Source: DATAZK01 sp963731205
GTDB taxonomy: Bacteria > Actinomycetota > Actinomycetes > Frankiales > Frankiaceae
Reading direction: 5' to 3'
Assembly: GCA_963731205.1 (NCBI GenBank)
Contig: CAVSUJ010000002.1
Location: forward strand, 248,001-312,000
Length of the DNA stretch: 64,000 nt
In this document: positions 57,956-64,000 of the stretch, in pieces
Layout: the number at the start of each line of letters is the position of its first letter
Numbering within the stretch: position 1 is the first letter of the stretch
Made by a program: the position numbers and the translations under genes
Notes under the pieces: model-generated
Databases searched by the model: none
The model's input: only the letters and a program-made list of their open reading frames with translations
What the model was told of the DNA's origin: nothing

Positions 57956-59097
57956 ATGGCCGAGGGTCCGTCGGAGGAGGATGCCGGGCAGGAACGACCG
58001 CCGGATTGGCAGCCGCCGTCGGGCAGCCCGCCGCCCCAGTACGGGCCTCCCCAGCAGTACGGGCCACCACCGCAATACGGCCCACCACCGCAATACGGGC
58101 AGCCGCCGTACGAGCCCCGCAATACGGGCAGCCGCAGTACGGCGCACCCCAGTACCCGCCTCCCCCGGGCTACCAACCGCCGCCGGGTTACGCGCCGCCA
58201 CCGGGTTACGCGCCGCCACCGGGCTACCAACCTCCCGCCGGCCAGCCCCAGTACTCGGCTCCTGGGTGGGCACCCCCGCCTGCTGACAAGCCTGGGGTGA
58301 TCCCGCTGCGGCCGCTGGCCGTCGGTGAGGTGCTCGACGGAGCCTTCGCGTCGATCCGGATGAATCCCAAGGCGCTGCTCGGGCTCTCGTTCGTGGTGGT
58401 GCTGATCGGCCAGATCCTGATCCTGATCCTCAACCTCGAAGCCCGCGGCGCGAGCACCGGGGCCAGGCTCGGCGCCGCGGCAGCCACGACGGCGGTCTCG
58501 CTCTTGCAGAGCGCCATCGTGACCGGGGCGATCATCATCGTGATCGGCGAGGCGGTGCTGGGCACCCGGCTGTCCCCGGGCGAGGCATTGAGCCGCCTGC
58601 GCGGGCGGATCTGGCGGCTGGTCGGGCTGAGCCTGCTCGTCGGGCTGTTGAGCGTGCTCGGGATCGCCCTCGTGATCGTCGGCGCCATCTACGTTTTCGT
58701 GCTGCTGATCTTCGCGACACCGGTCTTCGTGCTGGAGAAGACCACCGTCTCCGCCGCGATCAGCCGATCCGCGGAGCTGGTACGTGGATCGTGGTGGCGC
58801 ACCTTCGGCGTCGCGATCCTCGGTTACATCGTCGCGGTCGTCATCGGGGGCCTGATCCAGCTGCCTTTCGCTCTCTTCGCGGCACGTTCTGCGGGCCTGT
58901 TCACCACGACACCGAGCGCCGACATCAGCACCGGAGGCGAGATCCTGCTGGCGGTGGGACGCATCATCGGCGGCACCATCACCACGCCGATCCTCGCCGG
59001 GACGATTGCCCTGATGTACGTCGACCGCCGGATGCGCCGCGAGGGTCTCGACCTGGCGCTGGCGCAAACCGCGCGCGAGCGCCGGGGCCGGTCCTGA
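57956..59097 (+). pseudogene. Pro/Gln/Tyr-rich multi-span membrane protein, one frameshift in the repeat
   Basis: About 380 residues once one base is added. The start MAEGPSEEDAGQERPPDWQ follows a clear GGGAGGGG site. A low-complexity segment of QYGPP/QYGQP and GYAPPPG units follows. The C-terminal ~260 residues have several membrane spans and VIPLRPLAVGEVLDGAFASI, typical of a membrane family often labelled glycerophosphoryl diester phosphodiesterase membrane domain. A base is missing in the C4 run at 58115-58118, inside the repeat, so the two halves are in different frames. Either sequencing error or slippage is possible. It is divergent from mtrA and heads the DUF4129-DUF4350-MoxR-DUF58 run. 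Confidence 0.75.
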
Positions 59098-59101
59098 GGC
59101 G

Positions 59102-59761
59102 ATGACCGCGCCGATCACCCGTGACGGCGCCGCTCATGCCGCCCATTCGGAGTTGTCCAAGCACATCTACCAGCAGGCCCGTCCGTCGATCACGCAGCAG
59201 GTGCTCGGCGCCATCTGGCGCTGGGTGGTCAAGGCCTACCACCGCATCGTCGACGCAACCCCGGGCGGCGCGGTCGGGCTGCTGGTGATCATCGCGCTGC
59301 TCGCCCTGGTGACGGTCTTCGTCACCCGCCGCGGCGTTTCGGGAAAGCGCCGCAGCGGCGGGACGAGCGGGCTCGATCTGCCCGCTGACGTCTCCTCCGA
59401 GCAGCTGCGCGCAGAGGCGGATGCGTTCGCGAACCGGGGCCAGTGGGCGGAGGCGGTACGCGCCCGACTGCGCGCGGTGGTGCGGGCGCTGGAGGAGCGC
59501 GGGGTGCTCGACCCGCGGCCCGGGCGCACCGCCGCGGAGGTTGCCGCCGAGGCCGGCAGCGCGCGTCCGGAATGGCGCGAGGCGCTCTGGAGGGGGGCGC
59601 TCACGTTCGGCGAGATCTGGTACGGCCACCGCCCCGCGAGCGCCGAGGACGACGCCGTGCTCCGCGACTTGGACACCACGCTGCGCCGCTCGCGCACCCC
59701 GCAGACGGCCGTCACGACCGCCGGACCGGGCAGTTACCGCGACGCGCCGCCGCCCCGATGA
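59102..59761 (+). CDS. DUF4129 membrane protein
   Basis: 219 residues. One hydrophobic span (GAVGLLVIIALLALVTVFVT) separates an N-terminal segment from a cytoplasmic DUF4129 domain with SSEQLRAEADAFANRGQWAE, RLRAVVRALEERGVLDPRPG and GALTFGEIWYGHRPASAED. The stop overlaps the next gene start (ATGA). In actinobacteria it usually accompanies MoxR and DUF58 proteins. Confidence 0.85.
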   Translation: MTAPITRDGAAHAAHSELSKHIYQQARPSITQQVLGAIWRWVVKAYHRIVDATPGGAVGLLVIIALLALVTVFVTRRGVSGKRRSGGTSGLDLPADVSSEQLRAEADAFANRGQWAEAVRARLRAVVRALEERGVLDPRPGRTAAEVAAEAGSARPEWREALWRGALTFGEIWYGHRPASAEDDAVLRDLDTTLRRSRTPQTAVTTAGPGSYRDAPPPR

Positions 59762-60987
59762 CGGCAGACACGGGCACTCGCGCCGAGGCGGCCCCCGGAA
59801 TCGGCTCGCTCGCCAGCGAGGCACCGGGGCTGCTCCTACCTGACGGCGATCGCCGGGGCCCGCGCCTCGGGCGGCGCCGGCGGCTGACCCTGATCGCCCT
59901 GGGGTTGCTGGTATTACTGATTGCCCTCGTCGCGCTGACGACCGGCCAATCCGCCGGCGGAGCACTCGACCCGCGCTCCGCCGGGCCGGACGGGACCCGG
60001 GCGCTCGCCGCCCTTCTGCGCGAGCGGGGCATCCAGGTCGATCGCGGCGCGAGCACGGGAGCCGGACGCACGGTGCTGGTCCCGTTCCCGGAGGCCCTCG
60101 ATTCCGCCGGCCTCTCGGCTCTGGTGACCTCCGGCGCCGATGTCGTGCTCGTCGACCCGGGTTCGCTCGACGTGGCGCAGTTGACCTCCGGGGCGGGCAT
60201 CAGCGTCCGTACCCGATCTCCCGGTTGCTCGCTTCCGGCCGCCGTAGTCGCCGGCCCGGCAAGGCTCGGCGGTACCCGATACACGAGCGCCAACGCGGCG
60301 GTCAGTTGCTATGACGGCACGTTGCTGGCTTTGCCGGCGGGCAGCGCGCCCGGGGCCGGCCGGATCACCGTTCTCGGCTCGGCGGACTTCCTCACCAACG
60401 CGCGGCTGGATCAGCAGGGCAATGCCGCACTCGCCCTCGGACTGCTCTCCGGGCAGCCCCGGCTCACCTGGTACACCGCGCGGCGGGCCAGTTCGGGGGC
60501 GACGCTGACGAGCCTGCTGCCCAAGGCGATTCCATGGGCCGTCCTGCAGATCGCCATCGCCCTGGTCGTCATCGGGTTCTGGCGAGGACGGCGGCTGGGG
60601 CCGGTGGTGACCGAACCGCTTCCCGTCGTCGTCCGCGCTGGGGAGACCGTGCTCGGCCGCGCCCGGCTCTACGCGGCCGCGCGGGCGCGGGACACCGCTG
60701 CAGAGGCTTTGCGGACCGGAAGCCGGGCCCGGCTGGCAGGTCTCGTCCATCTCGATCCACACGCCACGCCCGAGGCATTGGTCATGGCGGTGGCCTCCCG
60801 CACCGGCTGGGAACCGGCGGTGGTCTCGGCGTTGCTCTACGACGGCTCGCCTGCCAGTGGATACGGTGCCGCCACCGTGAGCGCAGCGCGAAGTGATAGG
60901 GCCAGCGCCGGCGACGCGGCTCTGGTGCGTCTCGCTGACGAGCTCGACCGGCTGGAAAGCCAGACAAAGGAGATGACAAGCCGATGA
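59758..60987 (+). CDS. DUF4350 membrane protein
   Basis: 409 residues from ATG 59758. A membrane span (LTLIALGLLVLLIALVALTT) is followed by a DUF4350 region with DPRSAGPDGTRALAALLRER, then a second span near IPWAVLQIAIALVVIGFWRG. The C-terminal part is cytoplasmic. It overlaps DUF4129 upstream by 4 bases and MoxR downstream by 4 bases, so these genes are tightly coupled. The function is unknown. Confidence 0.83.
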   Translation: MTADTGTRAEAAPGIGSLASEAPGLLLPDGDRRGPRLGRRRRLTLIALGLLVLLIALVALTTGQSAGGALDPRSAGPDGTRALAALLRERGIQVDRGASTGAGRTVLVPFPEALDSAGLSALVTSGADVVLVDPGSLDVAQLTSGAGISVRTRSPGCSLPAAVVAGPARLGGTRYTSANAAVSCYDGTLLALPAGSAPGAGRITVLGSADFLTNARLDQQGNAALALGLLSGQPRLTWYTARRASSGATLTSLLPKAIPWAVLQIAIALVVIGFWRGRRLGPVVTEPLPVVVRAGETVLGRARLYAAARARDTAAEALRTGSRARLAGLVHLDPHATPEALVMAVASRTGWEPAVVSALLYDGSPASGYGAATVSAARSDRASAGDAALVRLADELDRLESQTKEMTSR

Positions 60988-61952
60988 GCAGCGGCCCGCC
61001 CGAGTCCGACGCCCGGGATGCGTTGATCGCGTTACGCGCCGAGGTCGCCAAAGCGGTCATCGGTCAGGACGCGGCGGTGTCCGGTCTCGTCGTCGCCCTG
61101 CTCTGCGAAGGGCACGTGCTCCTGGAGGGAGTGCCCGGAGTCGCGAAAACCCTTTTGGTACGAACACTTTCGCGTGCCCTCGACCTCGATTCCAAGCGAG
61201 TGCAGTTCACCCCCGACCTGATGCCGAGCGACATCACCGGCTCGCTCGTCTTCGACTCGCGCTCGTCTGATTTCGACTTCCGGGCCGGGCCGGTGTTCAC
61301 CAACGTGCTGCTCGCCGACGAGATCAACCGCACCCCACCCAAGACCCAGGCAGCGCTCCTGGAAGCCATGGAGGAGCGCCAGGTGACGGTCGAGGGCGAG
61401 CCGCGGCCGCTGCCGAACCCGTTCATGGTCGTGGCGACGCAGAACCCGGTGGAGTACGAGGGCACCTACCCGCTTCCCGAGGCACAGCTCGACCGCTTCC
61501 TGCTCAAGCTCACCCTGCCGGTGCCGCCACGCGAGGACGAGATGCGGGTACTTGCCTTGCACCACAGCGGTTTTGACCCTCGAGACCTCGGCGCGGCGGG
61601 GGTGCGCGCGGTCACCGGCGCCGCCGGATTGGCGGCGGCGCGGGCGGGAGTCGGCGCCGTCCGCGTCCAGCCGGAAATGATCGGCTACATCGTGGACATC
61701 GTGCGCGCGACGCGAGTCGCCCCCTCGCTTTCTCTCGGTGTCTCACCGCGCGGCGCGACGGCCCTGCTCGCCGCTGCCAAGGCCTGGGCGTGGCTGTCCG
61801 GACGCGATTACTGCACGCCCGACGACGTGAAGGCGCTCGCCCGCCCCGCCCTGCGTCACCGGGTGGCGCTGCGTCCGGAAGCCGAACTCGAGGGGGTCTC
61901 GGCCGACAGCGTGCTGGATTCGGTGCTGGCGACCGTCGCCGTCCCGCGTTAG
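60984..61952 (+). CDS. MoxR-family AAA+ ATPase
   Basis: 322 residues. Walker A is GVPGVAKTLLVRTLSRA, Walker B LLADEINRTPPKTQAALLEA, sensor 1 VVATQNPVEYEGTYPLPEAQ, and the arginine finger region LDRFLLKLTLPVP. MoxR ATPases assist the maturation or insertion of complexes and nearly always occur with a DUF58 protein, as here 14 bases downstream. Motifs are all intact. Confidence 0.93.
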   Translation: MSSGPPESDARDALIALRAEVAKAVIGQDAAVSGLVVALLCEGHVLLEGVPGVAKTLLVRTLSRALDLDSKRVQFTPDLMPSDITGSLVFDSRSSDFDFRAGPVFTNVLLADEINRTPPKTQAALLEAMEERQVTVEGEPRPLPNPFMVVATQNPVEYEGTYPLPEAQLDRFLLKLTLPVPPREDEMRVLALHHSGFDPRDLGAAGVRAVTGAAGLAAARAGVGAVRVQPEMIGYIVDIVRATRVAPSLSLGVSPRGATALLAAAKAWAWLSGRDYCTPDDVKALARPALRHRVALRPEAELEGVSADSVLDSVLATVAVPR

Positions 61953-61965
61953 GCCTTCGCCCCCA

Positions 61966-63267
61966 ATGGCGGTCACCGGTCGCGCCGGACTCCTGGCACT
62001 CGCGCTCACCGTCGTGGTGCTCGTCGCGTCCGCACCCGGCGCCGTGCTGGGGGTCGTCGACGGCGCGCTCTTGCTGGCGGTGCTTGCCGACGTGGCGCTC
62101 GCCCCGAGCCCGCGCCGGCTGACGATCCGGCGCGAATTGCCGTCGTCCGGCCGGCTCGGCGAACCGACCGCCGCGCGCCTACTGGTCGCCAACTCCGGGA
62201 CGCGAAGGGTGCACGCCCGCATCCGAGACGCGTGGCCTCCCTCGGCAGGGCTGGCGCGTCCGACGGTCGAGACCCGGATCGCCCCGGGTGAGCAGCGCAC
62301 TTTCGCCCAGCAGTTGGTTCCGACGCGGCGCGGCGACCGCTCGCCGGTCGTCGTGACCGTCCGCACCTTCGGGCCGCTCGGGCTCGGCGCCCGCCAGAGC
62401 GGGGTCGCGGTCCCCGGACGGATCCGGGTCCAGCCCGCCTTTCCGTCCCGCAAGCTGCTTCCCGAGAAACTCTCGCGCCTGCGGGTCATCGAGGGCATGG
62501 TCGCCGCCCGCGGTCCGGGCCGCGGCACCGAGTTCGACAGCCTGCGCGAATACGTCCGGGGCGACGACGTGCGCGCCATCGACTGGCGCGCGTCAGCTCG
62601 CCGGGGAGCCAGCGCATCCGGGACCACCCTGCAGGTGCGCCAGTACCGCCCGGAACGCGACCGCCGGCTGATCGTGGCGCTGGACACCGGGCGCACGAGC
62701 GCCGCCCGGGTCGGCGACATCCCCCGCCTCGACGCGGCGCTGGACGCCGGGCTCCTGCTGGCCGCCGTCGCGCTCCGCGCAGGCGATCGGGTGGACATGG
62801 TCGCGGCCGACGCCGTGCCTCGAGCGCTCCTGCAACGCGCGACGCTCGGCACTCTCTCGCAGGCGATGACCGGGCTCGAGCCGGCGCTGCTGGAGGCCGA
62901 CGCCAACGCGCTGGTCGGTCAGCTCCTGAGGCTTGCCCGCCGCCGCTGCCTCGTCGTGCTGTTCACCGACCTCACCGCCGCGACCGTCGAGGAAGGGCTG
63001 CTTCCCGCCCTCGACCCACTGCTGCGCCGCCACGAGGTGATGCTGGCCGCTGTGGCCGATCCGCTGGTCGCCGAGCTGGTCGGCGCTCGCGGGAGCGCCG
63101 AGGCCGTCTACAGCGCTGCCGCCGCCGAACGCGCCGTGGCCGAACGCCGCCGCCTCGCCGCGCTGCTTCGCCGCCGCGGGGTCGAGGTGATCGACGTGCC
63201 ACCCGAGCATTTCGCTTCTGCCGTCAGCGATCGCTACCTCGCGTTGAAGGCCGCCGGTCTGCTCTGA
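61966..63267 (+). CDS. DUF58 protein (MoxR partner, VWA-like)
   Basis: 433 residues. Two N-terminal hydrophobic segments precede the DUF58 core, shown by GTEFDSLREYVRGDDVRAID then WRASARRGA, the family hallmark. A VWA-like domain follows, with RRLIVALDTGRTSAARVGD and LVVLFTDLTAATVEEGLL. It probably works with the MoxR ATPase encoded just before it. It is convergent with the SpoIIM-like gene. Confidence 0.9.
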   Translation: MAVTGRAGLLALALTVVVLVASAPGAVLGVVDGALLLAVLADVALAPSPRRLTIRRELPSSGRLGEPTAARLLVANSGTRRVHARIRDAWPPSAGLARPTVETRIAPGEQRTFAQQLVPTRRGDRSPVVVTVRTFGPLGLGARQSGVAVPGRIRVQPAFPSRKLLPEKLSRLRVIEGMVAARGPGRGTEFDSLREYVRGDDVRAIDWRASARRGASASGTTLQVRQYRPERDRRLIVALDTGRTSAARVGDIPRLDAALDAGLLLAAVALRAGDRVDMVAADAVPRALLQRATLGTLSQAMTGLEPALLEADANALVGQLLRLARRRCLVVLFTDLTAATVEEGLLPALDPLLRRHEVMLAAVADPLVAELVGARGSAEAVYSAAAAERAVAERRRLAALLRRRGVEVIDVPPEHFASAVSDRYLALKAAGLL

Positions 63268-63283
63268 GCGCGAACCCGATTGC

Positions 63284-64000
63284 TCAGGTCGGTGCCGCTA
63301 CGGGCGCGAGGTCGACCTCGTCCAGCCCGCTGAGATCACCCGTCGCGCCGAGGTCCCGGGCGCGACGGCCCAGGCGCACGATGACGGTGAGCATGCCGAT
63401 CTCGGCGAGTGCACCGATGGTCAGACGGGCCCAGGGCGGCAGCCCTGAGGGGGTCACGAATGCTTCGATGATCCCGCTGACGGCCAGCACCAGCACCAGG
63501 CCCACCGCGATCGCCGCCGCGGCCCGTCCCTCCTGTGCGAGCGCTTCCGCGCGCCGCCGCGGCCCCGGATCGATGAGCTTCCAACCCATCCGCAGTCCGG
63601 TGGCACCCGCGATGAAGACGGCCGTCAGCTCCAACATGCCGTGCGGCAGGATCAGCGTGAAGAACTGGCCGCTCTTGCCGCACGTCGCGAGGTAGCCGCC
63701 GTCGACCCCGATGTTGACCGCATTCGACACCAGCACGTACGCGGTCGGGATTCCGAGCAGCGCGCCGAAGCTGATGGCGGCAGCGGAGACGAGGGCATTG
63801 TTGGTCCACACCTGGGCGGCGAACGAACCGGCCGGGTGGCTGCGGTAGTAGCTCGCGAACTCGGTGTCACACAGCATCCGCACCCGGCTCGCCGGGACGA
63901 GCGATTGCGCGACCTTCGGGTCGTTCGCTATCCACACGCCGATCCCCAACGAGATCAGAATGCACCCGACCGCCACACCGAGGATCCACCACCGGCGAAC
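63284..64000 (-). CDS. SpoIIM-family (stage II sporulation protein M-like) membrane protein, start beyond the window
   Basis: About 239 residues are in the window; the coding frame stays open to base 64000, so the start lies outside. Several membrane spans and the family stretch VWTNNALVSAAAISFGALLG, then FFTLILPHGMLELTAVFIAG with the conserved H-G-x-x-E motif, identify the SpoIIM/DUF95 family. It frequently accompanies MoxR/DUF58 genes. It may help shape or move membranes, as its Bacillus relative does in engulfment. Confidence 0.88.
   Translation of the reverse strand, partial: VRRWWILGVAVGCILISLGIGVWIANDPKVAQSLVPASRVRMLCDTEFASYYRSHPAGSFAAQVWTNNALVSAAAISFGALLGIPTAYVLVSNAVNIGVDGGYLATCGKSGQFFTLILPHGMLELTAVFIAGATGLRMGWKLIDPGPRRRAEALAQEGRAAAAIAVGLVLVLAVSGIIEAFVTPSGLPPWARLTIGALAEIGMLTVIVRLGRRARDLGATGDLSGLDEVDLAPVAAPT

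Overview
The window is a stretch of high-GC actinobacterial chromosome. The right half carries markers typical of Actinomycetia: mtrA-mtrB-lpqB, comF, a long ribosome hibernation factor, an Rv3235-family gene beside secA, and a MoxR/DUF58/DUF4129/DUF4350/SpoIIM block. The gene content suggests a Frankia-, Nakamurella- or Sporichthya-like relative, but I cannot name the genus. I saw no tRNA, rRNA, CRISPR array or insertion sequence.

Left part (about 0.3-16 kb): two divergent gene sets share a short promoter region at 9545-9695. Leftward run a nucleobase permease (NCS2), an atypical GNAT-like protein, a ring-opening amidohydrolase (barbiturase/cyanuric acid hydrolase family) and a three-subunit molybdenum hydroxylase. 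Rightward run relatives of the three E. coli oxamate carbamoyltransferase proteins (AllH/DUF2877, AllF/FdrA, AllG/DUF1116), a GRAM-like protein, a one-span membrane peptide and a carbamate kinase. Together they read as an oxidative pyrimidine-type ring degradation pathway that may recover ATP through carbamoyl phosphate.

Second system (0.3-2.2 kb and 15-32 kb): a lipid or polyketide assembly line surrounds the catabolic genes. It comprises an N-terminally extended ketoacyl synthase III, an Sfp-type phosphopantetheinyl transferase, an 1869-residue eukaryote-like fused acetyl-CoA carboxylase, a large KS-AT-KS-ACP(x4)-KR-DH synthase and an acyl-CoA dehydrogenase. All four carrier domains have Thr where the phosphopantetheine Ser is expected, and the biotin carboxylase domain lacks two key glutamates. 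The ketoacyl synthase and the transferase sit at the far ends of the two catabolic transcription units, so the two systems are interleaved.

Middle (32-45 kb): a cupin, an SDR with Tyr replaced by His, an aldo/keto reductase, an MFS transporter, a structured intergenic region before a membrane GGDEF-EAL protein, several small conserved actinobacterial genes, a patatin, a CpaB/CpaE-like pair and a small HTH protein. Right (45-64 kb): the conserved secA to mtrAB region, then the MoxR-DUF58 block, ending inside a SpoIIM-like gene.

Seven single-base frame breaks interrupt otherwise well conserved genes: one in the GNAT-like gene, two in the permease, two in the synthase, one in the CpaE-like ATPase and one in a Pro/Gln/Tyr-rich membrane protein. 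Draft sequence error is the simplest explanation.
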